Notes under the pieces: generated by a model
Database searches by the model: none
What the model saw: only the letters and a program-made list of their open reading frames with translations
What the model was told of the DNA's origin: nothing
Part shown: positions 7,686-15,424 of the stretch, piece after piece
How positions within the stretch are numbered: position 1 is the stretch's first letter
Layout of the letters: each line of letters opens with the position of its first letter
Program-made: the position numbers and the translations under genes
Assembly: GCA_024277835.1 (NCBI GenBank)
Contig: JAJRUK010000146.1
Location: 1-17,273, forward strand
Direction: 5' to 3'
From: Planctomycetota bacterium
GTDB taxonomy: Bacteria > Planctomycetota > Phycisphaerae > UBA1845
Length of the DNA: 17,273 nucleotides

Positions 7686-8579
7686 GTGAAAATATTGCGA
7701 TGGTGCGCACCAGTCTTGGTAGCACTGGCGATCGTCTGGATGGCAGACGCGTCTCCAGCGCTCGCTCAGGCTGATGCTCCAGACATTTCAGACGTTCAGA
7801 TCGACGGCGAGTACGGACAGTTCCCAACGTACATGCCCCCAGATGTATCCAAGCATGGTTACCACGTTGATGACCTTATCAACATTCTGCATGTCTTTAT
7901 GATTCTGCTCTTCGTTGGGTGGGGGATCTTTTTCGTCTGGTGTCTGATGAAGTTTCGGGCGCGTCCGGGGCACACGGCGGATTACAAGCTTGTCAAGGCG
8001 AAAGCCCCGAAGTATCTGGAGGTCGCTGTTGCGCTGTTCGAGGCGTTTCTTCTAGTGGGGTTGTCGATGCCGGTATGGGCTCGCGTGAAAGACGAGCTAC
8101 CCACCGAGGCAGACAATCCAATTCACGTTCGTGTTGTGGCTGAGCAGTTTGCGTGGAACTTCCACTATCCGGGCAAAGATGGGCTCTTTGGTCGGGTTGC
8201 ACCAGAGTTCCTTAACTCTGCGACAAATGTTCTGGGGCTTGATCCGTCGGACCCCAACGGCAACGATGACTTTGTTTCCGGCGAGATGCACCTTCCGGTC
8301 GATCGTCCGGTGATTACGCAAATCACGTCCAAAGATGTGATTCATAGTTTTGCGATCCCGGTGATGCGGGTAAAGCAGGACGCGGTTCCGGGCATGCGGA
8401 TTTCCGTCTGGTTTCATCCGGTCAAGACCGGGACGTATGAGATCGCATGTGCGCAGCTTTGCGGCAACAACCACTATTCGATGCGGGCTATTCTAAGGCT
8501 CGAATCGCAGAGCGAATACGATGCATGGGTTGAGGAGATGGCCAAGGGGCCTGCTGAGTTCGACGAGGATGATCTGTAA
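7686..8579 (+). CDS. coxB: Cytochrome c oxidase subunit II (CuA)
   Basis: This is a 297-residue subunit II of an aa3-type haem-copper oxidase; it accepts electrons from the periplasmic donor at its binuclear CuA centre. I chose the GTG at 7686 because AGGAG lies nine bases upstream and a signal peptide ending near ALAQA follows directly. Two membrane helices follow (about 61-82 and 99-121), the second preceded by YLEV, whose Glu corresponds to the K-channel entrance Glu of subunit II. The cupredoxin domain has EQFAWNFHYPG, then H220 (IHSF) and the CuA loop C255, C259, H263, M266 in CAQLCGNNHYSM. The residue between the cysteines is Gln257 where Glu is usual; in well-studied oxidases that residue's carbonyl binds CuA and its side chain the Mg site. 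There is no fused cytochrome c domain, so a separate donor is needed. The stop overlaps the coxA start by one base. Confidence 0.95.
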   Translation: MKILRWCAPVLVALAIVWMADASPALAQADAPDISDVQIDGEYGQFPTYMPPDVSKHGYHVDDLINILHVFMILLFVGWGIFFVWCLMKFRARPGHTADYKLVKAKAPKYLEVAVALFEAFLLVGLSMPVWARVKDELPTEADNPIHVRVVAEQFAWNFHYPGKDGLFGRVAPEFLNSATNVLGLDPSDPNGNDDFVSGEMHLPVDRPVITQITSKDVIHSFAIPVMRVKQDAVPGMRISVWFHPVKTGTYEIACAQLCGNNHYSMRAILRLESQSEYDAWVEEMAKGPAEFDEDDL

Positions 8580-10330
8580 TGAGTGATCACGACCATAGTC
8601 ACGATCAGGGTTTTCTCCGCAAGTACGTCTTCTCGATCGACCATAAGGTGATCGGGGTTCAGTACGCGGTGACGGCGCTGGTTTTTCTGTTCTTTGGCTT
8701 TTGCCTGATGATGATGATGCGGTGGCAGCTAGCCTACCCCGGTCAATCCATGCCAGTCTTAGGCGAGTTGCTTCCGAGTCTGTTTGGCAAGGAATGGGCT
8801 GAGACGAACATGGGCGGCGGCGTGATGTCGCCGGACCTGTACAACTCGCTGGGTGCGATGCACGGGACGATCATGATCTTCCTTGGCGTTGTTCCGTTGA
8901 TCGTTGGCGGTTTCGGCAATTATGTGATGCCGCTTCAGATTGGTGCCCCGGACATGTCGTTTCCCAAGCTCAACATGATGAGCTACTGGGTGTACTTCAT
9001 GGGCGGGATGATCATGCTCGCCAGCTTTTTTGCTCCGGGCGGTGCGGCGAACTCTGGTTGGACGTCGTATGCTCCGCTTTCGGTGACGGCGACGCAGGGG
9101 CAGACGTGGTGGCTTGTCGGGATGATCTTCCTGATTACGTCGTCGCTGCTTGGTTCGGTCAACTTTATCGTGACGATTTTCCATCTGCGGGCGAAGGGCA
9201 TGACGATGTTTCGCATGCCGTTCTTCGTGTGGGCACAGCTCGTAACGGCGTTTCTTCTGCTACTGGCGTTTCCGCCGCTTGAGGCGGCTGGGGCGCTTCA
9301 GTTGATGGACCGGGTCGCGGGGACGAGCTTCTTCATGCCGCAAGGGCTTGTTGTTAGCGGTGTTGTTCAGGAATACGCGGGCGGCGGAAGTCCGCTGCTT
9401 TGGCAGCATCTGTTTTGGTTCCTGGCCCATCCGGAGGTGTACGTTCTGATTCTCCCGGCGTTTGGGATCATTACCGAGATTATCGCAGCCAACACTCGAA
9501 AACCAATCTGGGGCTATCGCACGATGGTCTACTCGGTCGTCTTCCTTGGGTTTACCTCGTTTATCGTCTGGGCGCATCACATGTTCATTACGGGCATGGG
9601 GACTTCGATTAGCGCATTTTTCGCGACCACGACGATGATTATCTCGATCCCGTCTGTGATCCTGCTGACATGTTTGTTGATTACGCTTTACCGAGGATCG
9701 ATCCGCTTCAACACAGCCATGCTGTTTGCATTATCGTTTCTGCCGATGTTTGCGATTGGTGGGTTGACGGGTCTTCCGTTAGGACTGCCCGCGTCGGACA
9801 TCGCGCTGCATGATACGTATTACATCATTGGCCACTTCCATTATGTGGTTGCTCCAGGGACGATTTTCGCAGCCTTCGCGGGCGTGTACTTCTGGTTCCC
9901 GAAAGTGACGGGCCGCATGATGAGCGAGACGCTCGGGAAGCTTCATTGGATCACGTCGCTGATTGCGATCAACGTCGTTTTCATGCCGATGTTTTTCCAG
10001 GGGCTAGCGGGTATCTCGCGACGTCTTTATGACCAGAGGCTTTATTCCTGGGGCGACGCGATGCAGGGGTGGACGGTCGTTTCCTCGTGGGGAGCTTGGG
10101 CACTTGGTCTGGCGCAGATCTTCTTTATTCTGAACTTCTTCCTGAGCATCAAGTTCGGCAGAAAAGCCTCGGCGAATCCGTGGGACGCGACGACGCTGGA
10201 GTGGAGTGCTCCCTCGCCGCCGCCGCATGGCAACTTTGCAAAGGTTCCGACCGTACACCGCGAACCCTACGAGTACAGCGTTCCAGGTATGTCGAAGGAT
10301 TACTTCCCTCAAAACGTTTCGGAGGCATAA
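8579..10330 (+). CDS. coxA: Cytochrome c oxidase subunit I
   Basis: This is the 583-residue catalytic subunit with twelve expected helices, reducing O2 at the haem a3-CuB centre. Ligands are visible: low-spin haem H95 (MHGT) and H421, CuB H284 (HPEVY), H333 and H334 (WAHHMF), and haem a3 H419 (GHFHYV). Tyr288, the residue cross-linked to a CuB histidine, and E286 are present in HPEVY. The D-channel residues are present too (FGNY Asn, APDM Asp125, FPKLN Asn). From H284 to H421 the numbering coincides with that of the Rhodobacter sphaeroides enzyme. The K-channel segment therefore aligns without gaps and reads PSVILL (358-363) instead of PTGIKV: the conserved Lys362 is Leu and Thr359 is Ser, while Thr352 is kept. 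By its intact Glu286 it is type A1-like. It begins in the TAATG junction with coxB. A His-rich start (DHDHSHD) could bind metal. Confidence 0.97.
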   Translation: MSDHDHSHDQGFLRKYVFSIDHKVIGVQYAVTALVFLFFGFCLMMMMRWQLAYPGQSMPVLGELLPSLFGKEWAETNMGGGVMSPDLYNSLGAMHGTIMIFLGVVPLIVGGFGNYVMPLQIGAPDMSFPKLNMMSYWVYFMGGMIMLASFFAPGGAANSGWTSYAPLSVTATQGQTWWLVGMIFLITSSLLGSVNFIVTIFHLRAKGMTMFRMPFFVWAQLVTAFLLLLAFPPLEAAGALQLMDRVAGTSFFMPQGLVVSGVVQEYAGGGSPLLWQHLFWFLAHPEVYVLILPAFGIITEIIAANTRKPIWGYRTMVYSVVFLGFTSFIVWAHHMFITGMGTSISAFFATTTMIISIPSVILLTCLLITLYRGSIRFNTAMLFALSFLPMFAIGGLTGLPLGLPASDIALHDTYYIIGHFHYVVAPGTIFAAFAGVYFWFPKVTGRMMSETLGKLHWITSLIAINVVFMPMFFQGLAGISRRLYDQRLYSWGDAMQGWTVVSSWGAWALGLAQIFFILNFFLSIKFGRKASANPWDATTLEWSAPSPPPHGNFAKVPTVHREPYEYSVPGMSKDYFPQNVSEA

Positions 10331-10334
10331 CGAC

Positions 10335-10949
10335 GTGTCAGCAGGCGTATTACCCTATACCGTTGAACCCCATCCCGTCACCGGTCTCTACAGCGGCAAG
10401 CTGGGGACGTGGTTGTTCTTGGCTTCGGAGGTCATGCTTTTCGGCGGTCTCTTCTCTGCGTATATCTTGTTGCGTGTTGGTGCGCCAGAAGGAACGTGGC
10501 CAACGCACGAAGAGGCGCATCTGAGCTGGAAGATTGGGGGATTCAACACGCTCCTGCTCATCATTTCGTCCGTGACGATGGTGATGGCGTGGGCGAATCT
10601 GAAGATGAACAACTTCCCCAAGGCGCGGATGTACTTGATCGTTACGGTCATCCTCGCGTCACTGTTTCTGACGCTAAAAATATCGCTTGAGTACTATCCC
10701 CACTGGCATGACGGGTTGAAACCGTCGACAAACGTGTTCTTCGGTTTGTATTACACCCTCACGGCTTTGCATGGGCTTCATATTTTCGGCGGTATTGTAG
10801 TGATGCTGTATTTCATCGGCCCCGGTGCGGGTCTTTGGAAGACCAACCCGGAGTATTACACGAATCGGATCGAGTGTACGGGGTTGTACTGGCACTTTGT
10901 CGATCTGGTTTGGATTTTCCTCTTCCCGATCCTATACTTGATGAACTAG
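10335..10949 (+). CDS. coxC: Cytochrome c oxidase subunit III
   Basis: This is a 204-residue subunit III, the short five-helix bacterial form without the first two helices of the mitochondrial protein. It stabilises subunit I and the proton-uptake side of the oxidase. The GTG at 10335 is chosen because GGAGG (10320-10324), within the end of coxA, precedes it and the protein then begins close to the conserved GxLGTWLFLASEVMLF segment. That segment includes E32, the carboxylate that reacts with DCCD in other oxidases. Later motifs are HGLHIFGG and YWHFVDLVWIFLFPILYL at the C-terminus, both characteristic of subunit III. An in-frame extension to 10206 would overlap coxA by over 100 bases and adds no family sequence. 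The subunit IV gene starts nine bases after the stop. Confidence 0.95.
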   Translation: MSAGVLPYTVEPHPVTGLYSGKLGTWLFLASEVMLFGGLFSAYILLRVGAPEGTWPTHEEAHLSWKIGGFNTLLLIISSVTMVMAWANLKMNNFPKARMYLIVTVILASLFLTLKISLEYYPHWHDGLKPSTNVFFGLYYTLTALHGLHIFGGIVVMLYFIGPGAGLWKTNPEYYTNRIECTGLYWHFVDLVWIFLFPILYLMN

Positions 10950-10958
10950 GAGCGAACG

Positions 10959-11282
10959 ATGGCTGGCTCAGACGCAGATATTAGCAAACATGTAAAAATG
11001 TACCTCGGCGTGTTTGCCGCGTTGTTTCTTTGTACGATTCTGACGGTGGCAGTGTCCACGGTCCACTTGGGACACACGAACAACGTCATCGTAGCGCTCG
11101 TGATTGCCAGTTTCAAGGCGTCGCTGGTCGCGTTGATCTTCATGCATCTCAAGTGGGAAAGCTCGAAGATCATTTGGATCACCCTCGGGTTATGTGCGAT
11201 CGCGTTTTCTATCTTGATGATTGTTCCCATGCTCACGGCGAACGGGTTCCCGGCGAGCACCGTATTTAGTACATGGGGATAG
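10959..11282 (+). CDS. Cytochrome c oxidase subunit IV, prokaryotic type
   Basis: This 107-residue protein has three hydrophobic segments (about 15-35, 44-64 and 70-92). It matches the prokaryotic COX4/CyoD-like subunit: an N-terminal HVKMYLGVFAALFLCTILTV helix and the family hallmark KASLVALIFMHLKWE in the second helix. These subunits help assemble or stabilise the haem-copper core; they carry no cofactor. An AGGAGCG ribosome site lies just before the ATG and overlaps the coxC stop. Position directly after coxC is the usual one. Confidence 0.9.
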   Translation: MAGSDADISKHVKMYLGVFAALFLCTILTVAVSTVHLGHTNNVIVALVIASFKASLVALIFMHLKWESSKIIWITLGLCAIAFSILMIVPMLTANGFPASTVFSTWG

Positions 11283-11319
11283 GTACTGGTCTTCGTTTGG
11301 CGAAGGGAGGTCCGCTGTT

Positions 11320-11526
11320 ATGTCGCTGAAAGCCTTTCATATTCTCTTTGTCGCCGTCTGCGTGCTGTTTTCGCTCGGGTTTGCTTACTGGGCGATCACG
11401 GAATATCGCACGACGCACGAATCGGCACTGCTTGTCTGCGGAATTTTTTCGCTTGCATCCGGCGCTGGGATGATCGTCTACGGGCGTTGGTTTCTCCACA
11501 AGCTTCGCGGAGTAAGTTACCTGTGA
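11320..11526 (+). CDS. Small two-helix membrane protein in the oxidase operon
   Basis: This 68-residue protein starts at the ATG at 11320, nine bases after a GGGAGG ribosome site. Two hydrophobic helices (about 7-27 and 36-55) are joined by a short loop containing WAITEYRTTHES, and the C-terminus is basic (HKLRGVSYL). I do not recognise a named family. Its place between subunit IV and the assembly genes, with translational coupling to the next gene (the stop overlaps the GTG start), suggests an accessory or assembly role for the oxidase. It has no cofactor motif. The frame is open to 11221, but that part overlaps the subunit IV gene. Confidence 0.8.
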   Translation: MSLKAFHILFVAVCVLFSLGFAYWAITEYRTTHESALLVCGIFSLASGAGMIVYGRWFLHKLRGVSYL

Positions 11527-11768
11527 CCCGACTGCGAACACTATTGCTGGTTGCGATTGCAGCACTGCTTCTTGCGCAATCGAAGGTGAGTGCTTGTGCT
11601 GTCTGCTTTGGCGATCCTGATTCCAAGCTTACCAAGGGCGCGTTCGCAGGCGTTCTCGTTCTTTTCGGGATCATTGCCACGGTTCTTGCGGGGCTGGTTG
11701 GTACCGGCTTTTACTGGAGCAAGCGTAGTCGCATGCTCGCCGACCTCGACTCCCAAGACCCTCACTAG
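11523..11768 (+). CDS. Small exported membrane protein with CAVCFGDP motif
   Basis: This 81-residue protein starts at the GTG at 11523, which overlaps the stop of the preceding gene (GTGA). An N-terminal signal-like helix (about 4-20) ends just before ACAVCFGDPDSKLTKG, whose two cysteines sit three apart (C-x2-C). A second helix (about 40-62) and a basic, cytoplasmic-looking tail follow. Small proteins with this CAVCFGDP-like motif occur, to my recollection, next to haem A synthase or oxidase genes in several bacterial phyla, but I know no assigned function. The exposed Cys pair after export could bind copper or haem or act in thiol exchange during CuA assembly; this is inference. ctaA begins 15 bases after the stop. 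Confidence 0.8.
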   Translation: MTRLRTLLLVAIAALLLAQSKVSACAVCFGDPDSKLTKGAFAGVLVLFGIIATVLAGLVGTGFYWSKRSRMLADLDSQDPH

Positions 11769-11783
11769 CGACCGTTGATCGCG

Positions 11784-12737
11784 ATGGCAAACCCCTCTTC
11801 AGTCGCAAAAACAAGTGCGAAGTTTAGCCAGGCGACCTTTGTCGTGGCGATCTTGACCGCTTGTGCGATCCTACCGTTGATCCTTGTTGGTGCTGGTGTC
11901 ACTACGACCGATGCAGGGATGGCCTACCCCGATTGGCCAACGTCAGACGGGCATTTACTCAACCCGCAGGGTTGGACCGAATCGTCACCCACCCTCTTCG
12001 AGCATGGCCACCGGCTGATCGGCTGGGTTGTCGGGATGCTTGCTATCGCGCTGGCGATCCTCTGCTGGAAACGTCGCGGACTCTGCCGTGTGGTTGGCCT
12101 GGGAACGCTTCTAGCGATTGTGGTTCAGGGCACGCTTGGCGGGTTCCGGGTCACTGAGATATCGACGACATTTGCGATGATTCACGGCATGTGGGGACAG
12201 GTTTGCTTTTGCCTCGCGTGTACCGCAGCCCTTGTTACGTCCCGGTCTTGGATCAACGGAGCTGGGCGGATACAGGCCCGCTCGTTGCGATTCTTCAGGC
12301 GAGGTTGCGTGCTGGCGCTGGTTTCGGTCGTTATTCAGCTTGGTCTCGGGGCGACGTATCGCCATTTCGACTCGGGTCACGCACTCATTGGGCATGTGCT
12401 CTGGGCGGTGTGGCTGGTGTTGATCTTGGGATGGGCGGCGTTCTGGATGCTCGGAGAGTACCCGCGTGACGCGATTCTTGGCAAACTTGGCCGTGCTCTG
12501 GGAGTGCTTCTAATCACGCAGCTACTTCTGGGCGGTGGGGCGTTTATCGTCGTCGTTATGGGTGGCGCGTGGTCGCCGTTTCTCATGTGGGCGGTTCCTT
12601 CGGCTCACGTCTTGGTCGGGGCTGCGATTCTTGCCTGCATGGTCATGACGACGTTTAGCAGCTATCATCTGCTCTGCGAGGCCCCCGAACACCAAGACGC
12701 GGGCGTGGCGACATCGAGTACGGCGACAGCATCATGA
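11784..12737 (+). CDS. ctaA: Haem A synthase
   Basis: This 317-residue membrane protein with about eight helices oxidises the C8 methyl of haem O to the formyl group of haem A, needed for the aa3 oxidase. The two halves each carry a His pair: E73 and H76 in EHGHRLIGW with H134 in IHGMWGQ, and H199 in DSGHALIGH with H275 in SAHVLVGA. DAGMAYPDWP and TLGGFRVT are further family motifs. The Cys pair present in the first outside loop of the Bacillus enzyme is absent here. The ATG at 11784 is preferred to a TTG at 11775; neither has a strong ribosome site. The stop overlaps the ctaB start by four bases (ATGA). Confidence 0.95.
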   Translation: MANPSSVAKTSAKFSQATFVVAILTACAILPLILVGAGVTTTDAGMAYPDWPTSDGHLLNPQGWTESSPTLFEHGHRLIGWVVGMLAIALAILCWKRRGLCRVVGLGTLLAIVVQGTLGGFRVTEISTTFAMIHGMWGQVCFCLACTAALVTSRSWINGAGRIQARSLRFFRRGCVLALVSVVIQLGLGATYRHFDSGHALIGHVLWAVWLVLILGWAAFWMLGEYPRDAILGKLGRALGVLLITQLLLGGGAFIVVVMGGAWSPFLMWAVPSAHVLVGAAILACMVMTTFSSYHLLCEAPEHQDAGVATSSTATAS

Positions 12738-13657
12738 GTGACGCGATAGAATTGACCAGCCCACGACCCTCACTTGCGGTATCTGCGCGCTTCCTGACTT
12801 ATGTGGAACTGATGAAACCGCGGATCGGGTCGCTCGTACTGGTGGCGACCGGGGTCGGGTTTTATCTCGCGCTTCCCGCCGGTGCCTGGAATCTCGCAGC
12901 CGCGACAACACTTTTTCATGCGATCGTCGCGACGGCGCTTGTCGCTGGTGGTGCGAATGCTCTGAATCAGGTTCTCGAAGCTGATCTCGATGCACTTATG
13001 GACCGAACCAAGAATCGCCCGATCCCTTCCGGTCGGATGCGATCTTCCGAGGCGCTCTGGTTCGGCGTGCTCAGTGGGTTCGCGGGGACGGTGTACATGG
13101 CGCTGTTGGTCAACACGCTCGCTGCGGGCTTACTTGCGTTTACGTTTGTGTCATACGTGTTTGTCTATACGCCGCTCAAAACGCGTACGTCGATGTGCGT
13201 GATTATTGGTGCGATTCCAGGCGCGCTTCCTCCTGTCATCGGGTGGGCTGCGGGGGCGGGTTCGATTTCGATCGGAGCGTTGCTTCTGTTTGGGATCGTC
13301 TTTTTCTGGCAGCTACCGCATTTCGCGGCGATCGCGTGGCAGTATCGCGACGACTACGCTCGCGGCGGATACCCGATGATTTCCGTGATTGACCCGGACG
13401 GTCAGCGGACGCGCATTCATGTCGTCACGCACACCGTCGGTCTGATCGCAATGAGCATTTTTCCGGCGCTCGGGGGTATCTCCGGCGTTTGGTATGGTTT
13501 TTCTGCGATGCTCTTGGGTATTGCCTTCTTGATCAGCGGTGTCGCGTTTGTGGGTCGCCTGACGAAAGAGTCGGCTCGTTTTCACGTGCTCGCCTCGATC
13601 GCGTATCTGCCTCTTCTTCTTTCGATCATGATCGTCGATAAAACGGCGATCGGGTAA
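12734..13657 (+). CDS. ctaB: Haem O synthase (protohaem IX farnesyltransferase)
   Basis: This 307-residue UbiA-family prenyltransferase, with about nine helices in the cytoplasmic membrane, adds a farnesyl group to haem B to give haem O, the substrate of the upstream haem A synthase. The first Asp-rich motif is at 75-96 (NALNQVLEADLD followed by RTKNRPIPSG). YTPLKTRT begins at residue 145. The HF-AIAW-YRDDY segment, with H196 and a second pair of aspartates, is the second substrate-binding motif. Length and motif order are typical. The start is an ATG overlapping the ctaA stop, which implies coupled translation and matched amounts of both enzymes. Confidence 0.96.
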   Translation: MSDAIELTSPRPSLAVSARFLTYVELMKPRIGSLVLVATGVGFYLALPAGAWNLAAATTLFHAIVATALVAGGANALNQVLEADLDALMDRTKNRPIPSGRMRSSEALWFGVLSGFAGTVYMALLVNTLAAGLLAFTFVSYVFVYTPLKTRTSMCVIIGAIPGALPPVIGWAAGAGSISIGALLLFGIVFFWQLPHFAAIAWQYRDDYARGGYPMISVIDPDGQRTRIHVVTHTVGLIAMSIFPALGGISGVWYGFSAMLLGIAFLISGVAFVGRLTKESARFHVLASIAYLPLLLSIMIVDKTAIG

Positions 13658-13670
13658 TCCGGCGGTTGCT

Positions 13671-14636
13671 TTGCCAGAAGACACGAATCCCATCATCGAG
13701 ATAACGTCGCTCACGCATCGATCCGGCGATCGCACCGCGCTGGACAATGTCTCGTTGGGCGTGGAACGCGGGTCGATCGTTGCGCTACTCGGCCCAAACG
13801 GCGGCGGTAAGACGACGCTTTTTAAGATACTCACGACGTTACTGACGCCGACGTCCGGTGCGGCCAGTGTTGGTGGGTGCGACGTTGTTCTCAATCAAGC
13901 CGACGTTCGTCGACGAATCGGTATCGTCTTTCAGTACCCCAGCTTGGACAAGACGCTTTCGGTTGCGGAAAACCTCACTTGCCAGGGACACTTGTATGGC
14001 TTGCGCGGTTCTAATCTTCGCCAGCGAATCGCCAGCTCGCTGGATCGCTTCGGATTGACCGACCGCGCTCGCGACCGGGTTGCGACACTATCGGGCGGGC
14101 TTCAACGTCGCGTTGAGCTTGCTAAATCGCTTTTGCATCAACCAGAGGTTTTGATCCTCGACGAGCCAAGCACAGGTCTTGATCCGGGCGCTCGCGCTAC
14201 GCTGATGGATCAGCTCACGGAGCTTCGCGATCAGGATTCTGTGACCTCTCTTCTGACAACGCATCTTATGGACGAAGCCGATCGTTGCGATCGTGTGGCA
14301 GTGCTGGATCTGGGAAAACTCGTCGCGAACGACACTCCTGACGCTTTGAAAAGCAGAATCGGCGGCGACGTTCTGACGATTCAGACGAAATCGCCCGGCG
14401 AGCTTGCAAAGCGGGCCGAGGAGAAGTTTGGAGTGAAGGCCGTGGTGATCGATGGGGTCGTCCACATTGAGCGAGAGAAGGGGCACGAGTTCGTGCCGGA
14501 TATCATCGAGGCGTTTCCAGGCGAGATCGACAGCGTGACGGTGGGGCGACCCACGCTCGACGACGTTTTTCTTCAGCTAACCGGTCACGCGCTGGGCGAC
14601 GAGTCCCAAGAAGGCGACAAAGGGGAATCGCGATGA
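13671..14636 (+). CDS. ABC transporter ATP-binding protein (DrrA/CcmA/NosF-like)
   Basis: This 321-residue ATPase subunit has Walker A at 41-49 (GPNGGGKTT), a Q-loop in FQYPSLDKT, the signature LSGGLQRR at 140-147, Walker B ending in D164-E165 (LILDEPSTGLDPG) and the H-loop His198 (TTHLMDEADRCDR). A C-terminal domain of about 100 residues follows, as in DrrA-like exporters. The start must be the TTG at 13671, 14 bases after the ctaB stop: the frame is blocked upstream and no in-frame ATG lies before the nucleotide-binding domain. It overlaps the permease gene by four bases. Its position between the haem synthesis genes and the SCO chaperone suggests export of a factor needed for oxidase assembly, comparable to NosFY in copper enzyme maturation. 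The substrate cannot be read from the sequence. Confidence 0.92.
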   Translation: MPEDTNPIIEITSLTHRSGDRTALDNVSLGVERGSIVALLGPNGGGKTTLFKILTTLLTPTSGAASVGGCDVVLNQADVRRRIGIVFQYPSLDKTLSVAENLTCQGHLYGLRGSNLRQRIASSLDRFGLTDRARDRVATLSGGLQRRVELAKSLLHQPEVLILDEPSTGLDPGARATLMDQLTELRDQDSVTSLLTTHLMDEADRCDRVAVLDLGKLVANDTPDALKSRIGGDVLTIQTKSPGELAKRAEEKFGVKAVVIDGVVHIEREKGHEFVPDIIEAFPGEIDSVTVGRPTLDDVFLQLTGHALGDESQEGDKGESR

Positions 14637-15424
14637 GTTCTGTACCCACGCAGAGTTGGGTCATGCCCGCCGTCGCGCTCTGGCAGCGAGAGGTTCAGCG
14701 ATTTTTGCGTCAGCGCAGTCGCGTCGTGGGGGCGCTCGCCACGCCGGTTGTTTTCTGGGTGCTTGTGGGGTCGGGTTTTGGTCGATCGTTTCGCGGCGGC
14801 GATGCGAGCGAGATGAACTACCTCGAATACGCCTATCCCGGCACGATCGCGATGATCCTGCTTTTCACCGCCATCTTTTCGACGATCTCGATCATCGAAG
14901 ACCGGCGGGAAGGGTTCTTGCAGGCGGTTGTGGCTGCCCCCGTGCATCGCTCCGCGATCGCCTTCGGGAAAATCATGGGCAGCACGACGCTGGCGGTTTT
15001 CCAGGCGGTGCTTTTTCTTTGCTTAGCGCCGCTTGCGGGTGTGCCGATCTCATTTTTTCCAGTGTTGGCGATGGTTGGGGCGTGCGTCATCGTCGCCATC
15101 GGACTGAGCGGACTTGGCGTGATGATCGCCTGGCCAATGGAGTCGACGCAGGGGTTTCATGCGATCATGAACCTGTTTCTACTTCCGATGTGGTTGCTGT
15201 CGGGGGCGCTGTTTCCGTCGAGCGGCGCATCGCCGTGGCTCGGTTGGGTGATGGCCCTGAATCCGCTAACCTACGGCGTGTCGGCGATTCGCGGGACGCT
15301 TTACTACGGACAGGAAGGGGCGCTTGCGGGTGGGCCATCGCTGGTTACGGCGCTGCTGGTGAGTATCGCGTTCGCGTTCGCGATGACGGTTGCCGCGACG
15401 ATGATCGTTGGAAGAAAACGATAA
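14633..15424 (+). CDS. ABC-2 type transporter permease
   Basis: This 263-residue membrane subunit of the ABC-2 family has about six helices and pairs with the ATPase gene it overlaps (ATGA). The N-terminal part has the amphipathic LWQREVQRFLRQRSR segment before the first helix. The middle has the family's EDRREGFLQAVVAAPVHR coupling region (about 84-102). Near residue 196, LPMWLLSGALFPSS and ALNPLTYGVSAIRG are the usual ABC-2 signature stretch. Such two-gene transporters form an exporter of two ATPases and two permeases. A link to haem or copper handling is inferred only from neighbours. The stop overlaps the start of the SCO gene by one base (TAATG). Confidence 0.92.
   Translation: MSSVPTQSWVMPAVALWQREVQRFLRQRSRVVGALATPVVFWVLVGSGFGRSFRGGDASEMNYLEYAYPGTIAMILLFTAIFSTISIIEDRREGFLQAVVAAPVHRSAIAFGKIMGSTTLAVFQAVLFLCLAPLAGVPISFFPVLAMVGACVIVAIGLSGLGVMIAWPMESTQGFHAIMNLFLLPMWLLSGALFPSSGASPWLGWVMALNPLTYGVSAIRGTLYYGQEGALAGGPSLVTALLVSIAFAFAMTVAATMIVGRKR

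Noticed and set aside
14656..15423. A long open frame continuous with the SCO gene, suggesting a fusion protein
   Set aside because: This part is an out-of-phase reading of the permease gene, rich in Arg and Cys without domains; the SCO gene has its own ATG in a TAATG junction.
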